DNA of 64,000 nucleotides from Hydractinia symbiolongicarpus (GCF_029227915.1 NC_079880.1:2854001-2918000); one strand, 5' to 3'; shown: positions 37,851-49,271, numbered from the stretch's first letter. Notes: a model not told the origin generated them from the sequence alone. Numbers and translations are program-made.

Positions 37851-40800
37851 ATAATAATTTAAAAAATCGTTCGGGAAATGAGTTTACATCCCGGGTACTT
37901 TCTTTACTATACGGGCCGAGTCCGGGATTTACGGGAAATCGCAGGTTTTCGTTTGCCGGCGATTAAACTTCTTTTATTCAGCGTCTCATCAAAAATGAAA
38001 ACATTTTTGAAAACTACAAGTCTCATGCGTTTTAGTGGTGAAAAAAAAAAATTAAAATATCGTTCGGAAATGAGTTTACTCCCTAGGTACTTTCTTTGTA
38101 TACAATCGACTATACGGGCCAAGCCCGGGATTTACGGGAAATCGCGGGATTTCGTTTGCCGGCGATTAAACCTCTTTCATTAAGCGTCTCATCAAATATG
38201 AAAACATTTTTGAAAACTACAAGTCTCATGCATTTTAGTGGTGAAAAAATAATTTAAAAAATCGTTCGGAAAATGAGTTTACTCCCTGGATACTTTCTTT
38301 GTATACTTTGGACTATACGGGCCGAGTCCGGGATTTACGGGAAATCACGGATTTTCGTTTGAGTGCGAATAAACTTCTTTTATTCAGCGTCTCATCAAAA
38401 ATGAAAACATTTTTGAAAAATACAAGTCTCATGCGTTGTAGTGGTGAAAAAATAATTTAAAAAATCGTTCGGAAAATGAGTTTACTCCCTGGGTAATTTC
38501 TTTGTATACTTTTGACTATACGGGCCGAGTCCGGGGTTTACGGGAAATGGCGGGTTTTCGTTTGCCGGCGATTAAACTTCTTTTATTCAGCGTCTCATCA
38601 AAAATGAAAACATTTTTAAAAACTATAAGTCTCATGGGTTTTAGTGGTAAAATAATAATTTAAAAAATCGTTCGGGAAATGAGTTCACATCCCGGGTACT
38701 TTCTTTACTATACGGGCCGAGTCCGGGATTTACGGAAATCGCAGGTTTTCGTTTGCCGGCGATTAAACTTCTTTTATTCAGCGTCTCATCAAAAATGAAA
38801 ACATTTTTGAAAACTACAAGTCTCATGCGTTTTAGTGGTGAAAAAATAATTTAAAAAATCGTTCGGGAAATGAGTTTACTCCCTGGGTACTTTCTTTCTA
38901 TACTTTTGACAATACGGGCCGAGTTCGGGATTTACGGGAAATCGCAGGTTTTCGTTTGCCGGCGATTAAACTTCTTTTATTCAGCGTCTAATCAAAAATG
39001 AAAACATTTTTAAAAACTTCAAGTCTCATGCGTTTTAGTGGTGAAAAAAAAAATTAAAAAATCGTTTGGGAAATGAGTTTACTCCCTGGGTACTTTCTTT
39101 GTATACATTCGACTATACGGGCCAAGCCCGGGATTTACGGGAAATCGCGGGATTTCGTTTGCCGGCGATTAAACCTCTTTTAATAATCGTCTCATCAAAA
39201 ATGAAAACATTTTTGAAAACTACAAGTCTCATGCGTTTTAGTGGTGAAAAAATAATTTAAAAAATCGTTCGGGAAATGAGTTTACTCCCTGGGTACTTTC
39301 TTTGTATACTTTGGAATATACGGGCCGAGTCCGGGATTTACGGAAAATCGCGGATTTTCGTTTGAGTGCGAATAAACTTCTTTTATTCAGCGTCTCATCA
39401 AAAATGAAAACATTTTTAAAAACTACAAGTCTCATGCGTTGTAGTGGTGAAAAAATAATTTAAAAAATCGTTCGGAAAATGAGTTTACTCCCTGGGTACT
39501 TTCTTTGTATACTTTTGACTATACGGGCCGAGTCCGGGGTTTACGGGAAATGGCGGGTTTTCGTTTGCCGGCGATTAAACTTCTTTTATTCAGCGTCTCA
39601 TCAAATATGAAAACATTTTTAAAAACTACAAGTCTCATGCGTTGTAGTTGTGAAAAAATAATTTAAAAAATCGTTCGGAAAATGAGTTTACTCCCTGGGT
39701 AATTTCTTTGTATACTTTTGACTATACGGGCCGAGTCATGGGTTTACGGGAAATGGCGGGTTTTTGTTTGCCGGCGATTTAACTTCTTTTTTTCAGCGTC
39801 TCATCAAAAATGAAAACATTTTTAAAAACTATAAGTCTCATGGGTTTTAGTGGTGAAATAATAATTTAAAAAATCGTTCGGGAAATGAGTTTACATCCCG
39901 GGTACTTTCTTTACTATACGGGCCGAGTCCGGGATTTACGGGAAATCGCAGGTTTTCGTTTGTCGGCGATTAAACTTCTTTTATTCAGCGTCTCATCAAA
40001 AATGAAAACATTTTTGAAAACTACAAGTCTCATGCGTTTTAGTGGTAAAAAATTAATTTAAAAAATCGTTCGGGAAATGAGTTTACTCACAGGGTACTTT
40101 CTTTGTATACATTCGACTATACGGGCCAAGCCCGGGATTTACGGGAAATCGCGGGATTTCGTTTGCCGGCGATTAAACCTCTTTCATTAAGCGTCTCATC
40201 AAATATGAAAACATTTTTGAAAACTACAAGTCTCATGCGTTTTAGTGGTGAAAAAATAATTTAAAAAATCGTTCGGAAAATGAGTTTACTCCCTGGATAC
40301 TTTCTTTGTATACTTTGGACTATACGGGCCGAGTCCGGGATTTACGGGAAATCGCGGATTTTCGTTTGAGTGCGAATAAACTTCTTTTATTCAGCGTCTC
40401 ATCAAAAATGAAAACATTTTTGAAAACTACAAGTCTCATGCGTTGTAGTGGTGAAAAAATAATTTAAAAAATCGTTCGGAAAATGAGTTTACTCCCTGGG
40501 TAATTTCTTTGTATACTTTTGACTATACGGGCCGAGTCCGGGGTTTACGGGAAATGGCGGGTTTTCGTTTGCCGGCGATTAAACTTCTTTTATTCAGCGT
40601 CTCATCAAAAATGAAAACATTTTTAAAAACTATAAGTCTCATGGGTTTTAGTGGTGAAATAATAATTTAAAAAATCGTTCGGGAAATGAGTTTACATCCC
40701 GGGTACTTTCTTTACTATACGGGCCGAGTCCGGGATTTACGGAAATCGCAGGTTTTCGTTTGCCGGCGATTAAACTTCTTTTATTCAGCGTCTCATCAAA

Positions 40801-41861
40801 AATGAAAACATTTTTGAAAACTACAAGTCTCATGCGTTTTAGTGGTGAAAAAATAATTTAAAAAATCGTTCGGGAAATGAGTTTACTCCCTGGGTACTTT
40901 CTTTGTATACTTTTGACAATACGGGCCGAGTCCGGGATTTACGGGAAATCGCAGGTTTTCGTTTGCCGGCGATTAAACTTCTTTTATTCAGCGTCTCATC
41001 AAAAATGAAAACATTTTTAAAAACTTCAAGTCTCATGCGTTGTAGTGGTGAAAAAAAAAATTAAAAAATCGTTCGGGAAATGAGTTTACTCCCTGGGTAC
41101 TTTCTTTGTATACATTCGACTATACGGGCCAAGCCCGGGATTTACGGGAAATCGCGGGAATATGTTTGCCGGCGATTAAACCTCTTTTAATAAGCGTCTC
41201 ATCAAAAATGAAAACATTTTTGAAAACTACAAGTCTCATGCGTTTTAGTGGTGAAAAAATAATTTAAAAAATCGTTCGGGAAATGAGTTTACTCACAGGG
41301 TACTTTCTTTGTATACATTTGACTATACGGGCAAAGCCCGTGATTTACGGGAAATCGCGGGTTTTCGTTTGCCGGCGATTAAACTTCTTTTATTCAGCGT
41401 CTCATCAAAAATGAAAACATTTTTGAAAACTACAAGTCTCATGCGTTTTAGTGGTGAAAAGATAATTTAAAAAATCGTTTTGGAAATGAGTTTACTCACA
41501 GGATACTTTCTTTGTATACATTCGACTATACGGGCCAAGCCCGGGATTTACGGGAAATCGCGGGTTTTCGTTTGCTGGCGATTAAACAACTTTCATTAAG
41601 CGTCTCATCAAAAATGAAAACATTTTTAAAAACTACAAGTCTCATGCGTTGTAGTTGTGAAAAAATAATTTAAAAAATCGTTCGGGAAATGAGTTTACAT
41701 CCCGGGTACTTTCTTTACTATACGGGCCGAGTCCGGGATTTACGGGAAATCGCAGGTTTACGTTTGCCGGCGATTAAACTTCTTTTATTCAGCGTCTCAT
41801 CAAAAATGAAAACATTTTTGAAAACTACAAGTCTCATGCGTTGTAGTAGTGAAAAAATAAT

Positions 41862-44800
41862 TTAAAAAATCGTTCGGGAAATGAGTTTACATCCCGGGTA
41901 CTTTCTTTACTATACGGGCCGAGTCCGGGATTTACGGGAAATCGCAGGTTTTCGTTTGCCGGCGATTAAACTTCTTTTATTCAGTGTCTCATCAAAAATG
42001 AAAACATTTTTGAAAACTACAAGTCTCATGCGTTGTAGTAGTGAAAAAATAATTTAAAAAATCGTTCGAAAAATGAGTTTACTCCCTGGGTAATTTCTTT
42101 GTGTACTTTTGACTATACGGGCAGAGTCCGGGGTTTACGGGAAATGGCGGGTTTTCGTTTGCCGGCGATTAAACTTCTTTTATTCAGCGTCTCATCAAAA
42201 ATGAAAACATTTTTGAAAACCACAAGTCTCATGCCTTTTAGTGGTGAAAAAATAATTTAAAAAATCGTTCGGGAAATGAGTTTACTTCCTGGGTACTTTC
42301 TTTGTATACTTTTGACAATACGGGCCGAGTCCAGGATTTACGGGAAATCGCAGGTTTTCGTTTGCGGGCGAATAAACTTCTTTTATTCAGCGTCTCATAA
42401 AAAATGAAAACATTTTAAAACTACAAGTCTCATGCGTTTTAGTGGTGAAAAAATAATTTAAAAAATCGCTCGGAAAATGAGTTTACTCCCTGGGTAATTT
42501 CTTTGTATACTTTTGACTACACGGGCCGAGTCAGGGGTTTACGGGAAATGGCGGGTTTTCGTTTGCCGGCGTTTAAACTTCTTTTATTCAGCGTCTCATC
42601 AAAAATGAAAACATTTTTAAAAACTACAAGTCTCATGGGCTTTAGTGGTGAAATAATAATTTAAAAAATCGTTCGGGAAATGAGTTTACACCCAGGGTAC
42701 TTTCTTTGTATACTTTTGACTATACGGGCCGAGTCAGGGGTTTACGGGAAATGGCGGGTTTTCGTTTGCCGGCGATTTAACTTCTTTTTTTCAGCGTCTC
42801 ATCAAAAATGAAAACATTTTTAAAAACTATAAGTCTCATGGGTTTTAGTGGTGAAAAAATAATTTAAAAAATCGTTCGGGAAATGAGTTTACTTCCTGGG
42901 TACTTTCTTTGTATACTTTTGACAATACGGGCCGAGTCCGGGATTTACGGGAAATCGCAGGTTTTCGTTTGCGGGCGAATAAACTTCTTTTATTCAGCGT
43001 CTCATAAAAAATGAAAACATTTTTAAAAACTACAAGTCTCATGCGTTTTAGTGGTGAAAAAATAATTTAAAAAATCGCTCGGAAAATGAGTTTACTCCCT
43101 GGGTAATTTCTTTGTATACTTTTGACTATACGGGCCGAGTCAGGGGTTTACGGGAAATGGCGGGTTTTCGTTTGCCGGCGTTTAAACTTCTTTTATTCAG
43201 CGTCTCATCAAAAATGAAAACATTTTTAAAAACTACAAGTCTCATGGGCTTTAGTGGTGAAATAATAATTTAAAAAATCGTTCGGGAAATGAGTTTACAT
43301 CCCGGGTACTTTCTTTACTATACGGGCCGAGTCCGGGATTTACGGGAAATCGCAGGTTTTCGTTTGCCGGCGATTAAACTTCTTTTATTCAGTGTCTCAT
43401 CAAAAATGAAAACATTTTTGAAAACTACAAGTCTCATGCGTTGTAGTAGTGAAAAAATAATTTAAAAAATCGTTCGAAAAATGAGTTTACTCCCTGGGTA
43501 ATTTCTTTGTGTACTTTTGACTATACGGGCAGAGTCCGGGGTTTACGGGAAATGGCGGGTTTTCGTTTGCCGGCGATTAAACTTCTTTTATTCAGCGTCT
43601 CATCAAAAATGAAAACATTTTTGAAAACCACAAGTCTCATGCCTTTTAGTGGTGAAAAAATAATTTAAAAAATCGTTCGGGAAATGAGTTTACTTCCTGG
43701 GTACTTTCTTTGTATACTTTTGACAATACGGGCCGAGTCCAGGATTTACGGGAAATCGCAGGTTTTCGTTTGCGGGCGAATAAACTTCTTTTATTCAGCG
43801 TCTCATAAAAAATGAAAACATTTTAAAACTACAAGTCTCATGCGTTTTAGTGGTGAAAAAATAATTTAAAAAATCGCTCGGAAAATGAGTTTACTCCCTG
43901 GGTAATTTCTTTGTATACTTTTGACTACACGGGCCGAGTCAGGGGTTTACGGGAAATGGCGGGTTTTCGTTTGCCGGCGTTTAAACTTCTTTTATTCAGC
44001 GTCTCATCAAAAATGAAAACATTTTTAAAAACTACAAGTCTCATGGGCTTTAGTGGTGAAATAATAATTTAAAAAATCGTTCGGGAAATGAGTTTACACC
44101 CAGGGTACTTTCTTTGTATACTTTTGACTATACGGGCCGAGTCAGGGGTTTACGGGAAATGGCGGGTTTTCGTTTGCCGGCGATTTAACTTCTTTTTTTC
44201 AGCGTCTCATCAAAAATGAAAACATTTTTAAAAACTATAAGTCTCATGGGTTTTAGTGGTGAAAAAATAATTTAAAAAATCGTTCGGGAAATGAGTTTAC
44301 TTCCTGGGTACTTTCTTTGTATACTTTTGACAATACGGGCCGAGTCCGGGATTTACGGGAAATCGCAGGTTTTCGTTTGCGGGCGAATAAACTTCTTTTA
44401 TTCAGCGTCTCATAAAAAATGAAAACATTTTTAAAAACTACAAGTCTCATGCGTTTTAGTGGTGAAAAAATAATTTAAAAAATCGCTCGGAAAATGAGTT
44501 TACTCCCTGGGTAATTTCTTTGTATACTTTTGACTATACGGGCCGAGTCAGGGGTTTACGGGAAATGGCGGGTTTTCGTTTGCCGGCGTTTAAACTTCTT
44601 TTATTCAGCGTCTCATCAAAAATGAAAACATTTTTAAAAACTACAAGTCTCATGGGCTTTAGTGGTGAAATAATAATTTAAAAAATCGTTCGGGAAATGA
44701 GTTTACACCCAGGGTACTTTCTTTGTATACTTTTGACTATACGGGCCGAGTCAGGGATTTACGGGAAATGGCGGGTTTTCGTTTGCCGGCGATTTAACTT

Positions 44801-44880
44801 CTTTTTTTCAGCGTCTCATCAAAAATGAAAACATTTTTAAAAACTATAAGTCTCATGGGTTTTAGTGGTGAAATAGTAAT
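41862..44880. repeat. 1,408-bp heptamer HOR, two copies plus a partial third
   Basis: GTGTACTTTTGAC occurs at 42,101 and 43,509, 1,408 bp apart. Units are roughly 41,862-43,269 and 43,270-44,677, followed by part of a third. 1,408 equals seven 203-bp monomers minus one 11-bp short step and a 2-bp loss (ACATTTTAAAACTAC). Shared private features include CGGGCAGAGTCC, CATGCCTTTTAG, GCGGGCGAATAAAC, AATCGCTCGG and GGCGTTTAAAC. This repeat supplies the empty-site comparison for the 46.3-kb insertion. Confidence 0.88.
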
Positions 44881-46291
44881 TTAAAAAATCGTTCGGGAAA
44901 TGAGTTTACATCCCGGGTACTTTCTTTACTATACGGGCCGAGTCCGGGATTTACGGGAAATCGCAGGTTTTCGTTTGCCGGCGATTAAACTTCTTTTATT
45001 CAGCGTCTCATCAAAAATGAAAACATTTTTGAAAACTACAAGTCTCATGCGTTGTAGTGGTGAAAAAATAATTTAAAAAATCGTTCGGAAAATGAGTTTA
45101 CTCCCTGGGTACTTTCTTTGCATACTTTTGACTATACGGGCCGAGTCCGGGGTTTACGGGAAATGGCGGGTTTTCGTTTGCCGGCGATTAAACTTCTTTT
45201 ATTCAGCGTCTCATCAAAAATGAAAACATTTTTAAAAACTACAAGTCTCATGCGTTGTAGTTGTGAAAAAATAATTTAAAAAATCGTTCGGAAAATGAGT
45301 TTACTCCCTGGGTACTTTCTTTGTATACTTTTGACAATACGGGCCGAGTCCGGGATTTACGGGAAATCGCAGGTTTTCGTTTGCCGGCGATTAAACTTCT
45401 TTTATTCAGCGTCTCATCAAAAATGAAAACATTTTTGAAAACTACAAGTCTCATGCGTTTTAGTGGTGAAAAAATAATTTAAAAAATCGTTCGGGAAATG
45501 AGTTTACATCCCGGGTACTTTCTTTACTAAACGGGCCGAGTCCGGGATTTACGGGAATTCGCAGGTTTTCGTTTGCCGGCGATTAAACTTCTTTTATTCA
45601 GCGTCTCATCAAAAATGAAAACATTTTTGAAAACTACAAATCTCATGCGTTGTGGTAGTGAAAAAATAATTTAAAAAATCGTTCGAAAAATGAGTTTACT
45701 CCCTGGTTAATTTCTTTGTATACTTTTGACTATACGGGCCGAGTCCGGGGTTTACGGGAAATGGCGGGTTTTTGTTTGCCGGCGATTAAACTTCTTTTAT
45801 TCAGCGTCTCATCAAAAATGAAAACATTTTTAAAAACTACAAGTCTCATGGATTTTAGTGGTGAAATAATAATTTAAAAAATCGTTCGGGAAATGAGTTT
45901 ACATCCCGGGTACTTTCTTTACTATACGGGCCGAGTCCGGGATTTACGGAAATCGCAGGTTTTCGTTTGCCGGCGATTAAACTTCTCTTATTCAGCGTCT
46001 CATCAAAAATGAAAACATTTTTGAAAACCACAAGTCTCATGCGTTTTAGTGGTGAAAAAATAATTTAAAAAATCGTTCGGGAAATGAGTTTACTTCCTGG
46101 GTACTTTCTTTGTATACTTTTGACAATACGGGCCGAGTCCGGGATTTACGGGAAATCGCAGGTTTTCGTTTGCCGGCGATTAAACTTCTTTTATTCAGCG
46201 TCTCATCAAAAATGAAAACATTTTTAAAAACTACAAGTCTCATGCGTTTTAGTGGTGAAAAAATAATTTAACTAGAAATTAAAAAAAAGGG

Positions 46292-46301
46292 TTGCGAAGC
46301 A
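46292..46301 (+). repeat. Asymmetric inverted repeat, left copy
   Basis: TTGCGAAGCA is the exact reverse complement of TGCTTCGCAA at 49,262-49,271. This copy is 21 bp inside the left boundary and overlaps the hairpin, while its partner lies at the right boundary. This is the asymmetric layout described for Helentron ends. Confidence 0.7.
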
Positions 46302-46309
46302 TTTCGCAA
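46292..46309 (-). repeat. Terminal hairpin of the insertion (element 3' side)
   Basis: TTGCGAA (46,292-46,298) and TTCGCAA (46,303-46,309) form a perfect 7-bp stem with a GCAT loop. On the minus strand it is followed by CCC, a T-rich tract and then CTAG (46,272-46,275), with 16 nt between stem and CTAG. Canonical Helitron hairpins sit about 10-12 nt from CTRR, so the spacing here is a little long. Confidence 0.7.
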
Positions 46310-46346
46310 GTTGCAAGCAAAATTAAACTATCCAATACTTTGTCCC

Positions 46347-46372
46347 TAGCGCTTCTTGTTTCTTTGGCGCTA
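46347..46372. repeat. Inverted repeat TAGCGC/GCGCTA inside the insertion
   Basis: Arms at 46,347-46,352 and 46,367-46,372 flank a 14-nt T-rich spacer. It lies about 75 bp from the element's left end. This could be a secondary structure of the element end; chance is not excluded for 6-bp arms. Confidence 0.4.
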
Positions 46373-46747
46373 ACATCTTCCGAAATACATCAAAATTGAA
46401 TATCAAATAGAAGAACCCTGGGGACGAGGTAGGAAAATGAACGCTCTGCGGAACAATTCGTTGCTCAAAAACAGTTTTTTTTGCGAATAGACTGCGCGAG
46501 TATTTGATGTGCGTGGGATATTCTTTTCAAAATGTGCGAGAAAATTAGATTACGCGAAACTAACAAAAACGAATAACGCGTGTTAAAATTTTGTACCGCC
46601 TTTTCCCACAGAATGGTAAAAGTAAAGAGCGCAATACAAAATTACACTTTTAGCAGTATTCCGAAAGATATGTGATACATCGAGTTGTACAACCCGCAGA
46701 AGTTAGTCCTAACGTAACGATTTCGTAAATAACCTCACAACAAAACA

Positions 46748-46770
46748 GTATTTTTTTCACGTAAAAATAC
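46748..46770. repeat. Hairpin GTATTTTT/AAAAATAC
   Basis: Perfect 8-bp arms (46,748-46,755 and 46,763-46,770) around a 7-nt loop TTCACGT. A/T-rich hairpins of this size arise by chance fairly often in such composition, so only the structure is claimed. Confidence 0.45.
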
Positions 46771-47735
46771 CGGCACTAGAAGCCACAGAATCTGCTGGAA
46801 CGAATTTCGAAAACTCACGGAAAACAATTAAAACAAAAACAAACAAATCAAAACAGTTTTTTAACTTTATCAAGATTTATTAAATAGCTTCAAATTTGGG
46901 CAGAAAAACAATAACGGATTCGCCTTCTTTTCACCACACGCATTAGAAGATTACATCACTCACTCCCATTGTACACAATCTAAAAGAAAAAGAAAACATT
47001 TTCATATAGTGAAGCTTCCAGTGCCTTTAAGGGATGACCAAGTCAATGGAATTGAAAGCACTGTTTTTCATCTTATAAATAATTAAGGCTAATTCGGAAA
47101 AGTATAAAAGAAAAAAACTAAACAATTTGGCAACTTTACTAATTTTATACGCAAAGTTCCCACCATACCAACAGTTTCCAAATCTGACAAAATCATTTTA
47201 GAAGTGTTTATTTTTTCAGAATTTGATTGATGCAAGGCCAAGGGAAATTAAATAAGTTTATTGTCCTAGACCCATTTAAAAACATATGCTTCTCATCATT
47301 CAGTTTTTTTTCAACCAACATTAATGTAATCACCCAGAGGAAATTATAATGTCTGTTGTGTGTGTTTTAGAAGCTGAGTACACAAATACACAAATATTAC
47401 AAGTGCTGAACTTTGGCAATCATATTTTGCAATCAGACCCTTTTAAAAACTATGCTGAACCATGTCAATTATTAAATTCAGCACTAATAGAAAAGCACCT
47501 TGGATAGGATTCCTTGTTGGGCGAATAAAATGACTGACAAATGGTTTATCGTGAATGAAATAGTAATTTTTACACAAATAATTTAAAAAATAATGAACTT
47601 TGTTATGTGGGTTGTTCTCAAACACACATGGACGGTGGACAAAAAACTGTGATGTAATTTCTCTTGGTCTATTATTCCTGAGAATATTCTAAAATAAGAG
47701 GGTGTCAATAAGCTGCAAACAGCAACATATATAAG

Positions 47736-47809
47736 GGCGAGTTCGGGCAACTTTTCCAATTAAATTAGTGATTGTCTTCCAAAACCGCCCGCACTTTCCC
47801 GAACTTGCC
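47736..47809. repeat. 12-bp inverted repeat with a 50-nt loop
   Basis: GGCGAGTTCGGG (47,736-47,747) and CCCGAACTTGCC (47,798-47,809) pair with eleven Watson-Crick pairs and one G-T wobble. A TATATAAG sequence lies immediately upstream at 47,728-47,735. Its G+C content stands out against the AT-rich surroundings. These could be ends or an internal structure of a nested element; I recognise no family. Confidence 0.55.
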
Positions 47810-48119
47810 TGGAGCATTTTCAAAATTCAAATTCCTTGTAACATACCTTGTGGACGATAGTTGGAATAAGATGCTTTAAGAGAAAGAAGTTAAAAAAAAT
47901 TAAAAGTTATTTATCAAGTAAATTTTATCAAAAACCATCAAAAACAGTTCTTTTAAGAACTTTACTACCACATAGTTTACTTTATGGTCTATGCAGGTTT
48001 TTTTGGGTGAATACTTCAATTTTTTTGCAAAACGCTAAACTTGCCCAAAAACGCCTGCACGTTTTACGGCGTATGCAGCTTATCAGCACCCTTGTTCTAA
48101 AATTACAAGCAGTTTCAAA

Positions 48120-48161
48120 GATGCCCACGCCGTTTAGAGGACGTGGTGCGGCTTGGGCATC
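48120..48161. repeat. G+C-rich hairpin, 12 bp stem with one mismatch
   Basis: GATGCCCA (48,120-48,127) pairs with TGGGCATC (48,154-48,161). After a single C-T mismatch, GCCG pairs with CGGC, leaving a 16-nt loop. This is unusually stable for the surrounding AT-rich sequence. It might be a structured RNA element or a remnant transposon end; no gene is recognised. Confidence 0.55.
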
Positions 48162-48462
48162 CTTGAAGTTCTGTTTAATGACAGTTTTAATGTTTTAATG
48201 TCGTTTTAAACCTTGTTCTCAGGGAGGGTGTACGGAAAACTAATTCCTATTGACAATTACAATGCTGTTGGTTTGAGAGCAAAAGTGGATATTTTTTTAA
48301 TTACTGTAACATGTTACTTATATAATAAATAAATAATGATAAAAACGGTTGGTCAGCTCACTCTAGCGCCCAGAGCTATTTGTTTTGTCTGCGCCCTAGC
48401 TACAGGTTTTCCTATATCTGGCTATCAGTTAGGTAGTAATACAGCTTCTCCATATGTATTCT

Positions 48463-48652
48463 ACAAATTACTTTCAATTCTTTTATACAAAACTGAGCTC
48501 TGATAAATCCAATTAAAATTGATAATATTGTATTCTTACATCTTCTTAGAAACAATAAAATAAAACACAGCGCGTTATAATTGTACAAATTACTTCAATT
48601 TTTCTTTAGGAAAGGGTACCTTACACAGGAGCTTTCCAATCCAACTAAAATC
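48463..48652. repeat. Degenerate direct repeat, spacing about 122-132 bp
   Basis: ACAAATTACTT followed by CAATT, then GAGCT, then AATCCAA.TAAAAT occurs at 48,463-48,519 and again at 48,585-48,651. Spacing between the copies grows from 122 to 132 bp, so small insertions separate them. This suggests an old internal duplication inside the inserted element. The match is found by eye and is imperfect. Confidence 0.45.
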
Positions 48653-48978
48653 TCCAGAAAAAGCACATCAACAAAAAAGCTTAAAATACACAAGTAAAGT
48701 CGATTAGAAACAGGACTAGCAATAAATTTTTTCAAAAGAAGAAAACCGTTTTAATACTGTTATATTTCATTAAAATACAACTATAATAGTATTAGAAGCA
48801 AAATTGCAAAGTAATTAATTAATTATTTATACCATAATTAGCTATAATACAAAGAAATAAGGCATATTTTGGGTCTGTAAAATATACGTGTCTAAAATGC
48901 CGACTACCGTTTCTTGTTCACGGCATATTCCTCCTTGTGTGTTCAAGTTCGGCGGACGTATAATCCGGACCAAAAGAC

Positions 48979-49009
48979 GGGGGGGGTCAAAATCCGGGGG
49001 TGGGGGGGG
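48979..49009 (+). other. G-tract cluster with quadruplex potential
   Basis: Runs of 8, 5 and 8 guanines occur at 48,979-48,986, 48,996-49,000 and 49,002-49,009. An 8-G run can be split into two tracts, so a four-tract quadruplex is possible on the plus strand. It lies about 260 bp from the element's right end. Long homopolymer runs are also prone to assembly error, so exact lengths are uncertain. Confidence 0.6.
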
Positions 49010-49230
49010 TACAAGCCGTACTTATTGCATTTTTTACTAAACTTATACTTTAACCCCTCGGTCCAAACTTATTTGTTTTATTAGAAAAAAAAATACTCTA
49101 GCTTTATGTGCAAAAATATCAGTCCTATTTCTTTACGCTGATTTTATATGATTTTTTTTCTATCGAAATTTTGAGAATCTCAATAATTCTCTTGGTATAC
49201 CTCGCGTGTAGCAAACGTGCTCCACAATTT

Positions 49231-49250
49231 CGCTTCGCTCGCTTCGCTCG
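49231..49250. repeat. 9-bp tandem repeat CGCTTCGCT near the element's right end
   Basis: Two full copies of CGCTTCGCT plus two bases, 11 bp before the terminal inverted repeat. It shares the core GCTTCGC with the terminal repeat, so it may be an expanded or duplicated end motif. Confidence 0.7.
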
Positions 49251-49261
49251 CAAAGCTCAAT

Positions 49262-49271
49262 TGCTTCGCAA
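49262..49271 (-). repeat. Asymmetric inverted repeat, right copy at the terminus
   Basis: TGCTTCGCAA forms the right edge of the insertion and runs into the A-tract of the interrupted monomer. The last A could belong either to the element or to the target, so the edge is uncertain by one or two bases. Confidence 0.7.

Larger units (their letters stand above)
1..46270. repeat. Tandem satellite array, left arm (203/192-bp monomers)
   Basis: Head-to-tail repeats, all in one orientation, about 230 copies by length. The landmark CGAG occurs at 1, 204 and 407 (203-bp spacing), while 1,016 to 1,208 is 192 bp. The array begins and ends outside any recognisable unique sequence: it is cut by the window edge on the left and by a 3.0-kb insertion on the right. 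Neighbouring monomers differ mainly by recurrent, linked variants rather than random noise, which shows homogenisation by unequal exchange or conversion in multi-monomer units. I see no gene, no other inserted element and no strand switch anywhere in this arm. A role in centromere or heterochromatin structure is inferred only from length and organisation. Confidence 0.98.
46310..49230. other. Interior of the insertion: no gene recognised
   Basis: The sequence is AT-rich and dense in stops. The two longest open frames (47,848-48,198 plus, 116 codons; 47,443-47,625 minus, 60 codons) show no domain or motif I recognise and no coding context. The stretch contains only the hairpins, the degenerate direct repeat and the G-tracts listed separately. 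No satellite monomer or fragment of one was seen inside it. Confidence 0.7.
46271..49270 (-). mobile_element. Putative non-autonomous Helentron-like (Helitron2-type) element
   Basis: A non-satellite, AT-rich 3.0-kb segment interrupts a monomer between AATAATTTA and AAAAATCGTTCGG, the two halves of the uninterrupted sequence. Read on the minus strand, the 5' end is TTGCGAAGCAATTGAGC. The 3' end holds an inverted copy (TGCTTCGCAA) set 21 bp in, a hairpin and then CTAG followed by T. Only extra A residues (at most two) could be a target duplication. Asymmetric terminal inverted repeats, a 3' hairpin, T-T insertion and no target duplication are known features of Helentron/Helitron2 elements. CTAG at the 3' end is more typical of canonical Helitrons. 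No Rep or helicase reading frame is visible; the longest open frame is 116 codons with no recognisable motif, so it would depend on an enzyme encoded elsewhere. The insertion is seen directly; the family is inferred. Confidence 0.6.

Noticed and set aside
1-46270. CRISPR array
   Set aside because: The whole unit repeats with no unique spacers, and the 203-bp periodicity is far from the repeat-spacer size.
47848-48198. 116-codon open frame inside the insertion
   Set aside because: It has no recognisable domain, overlaps the 48,120-48,161 hairpin and sits in AT-rich sequence full of stops. A frame of this size is not evidence of a gene.
46271-49270. Retrotransposon or cut-and-paste transposon as the source of the insertion
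   Set aside because: There are no long terminal repeats, no poly(A) end with target duplication, no symmetric TIRs at both edges and no target duplication beyond a possible two A. The asymmetric ends fit a Helitron-like element better.
46271-49270. The insertion as unique flanking sequence joined by an assembly error
   Set aside because: Satellite phase and HOR monomer order continue correctly across it, and its edges have element-like ends. Misassembly is not fully excluded without reads.
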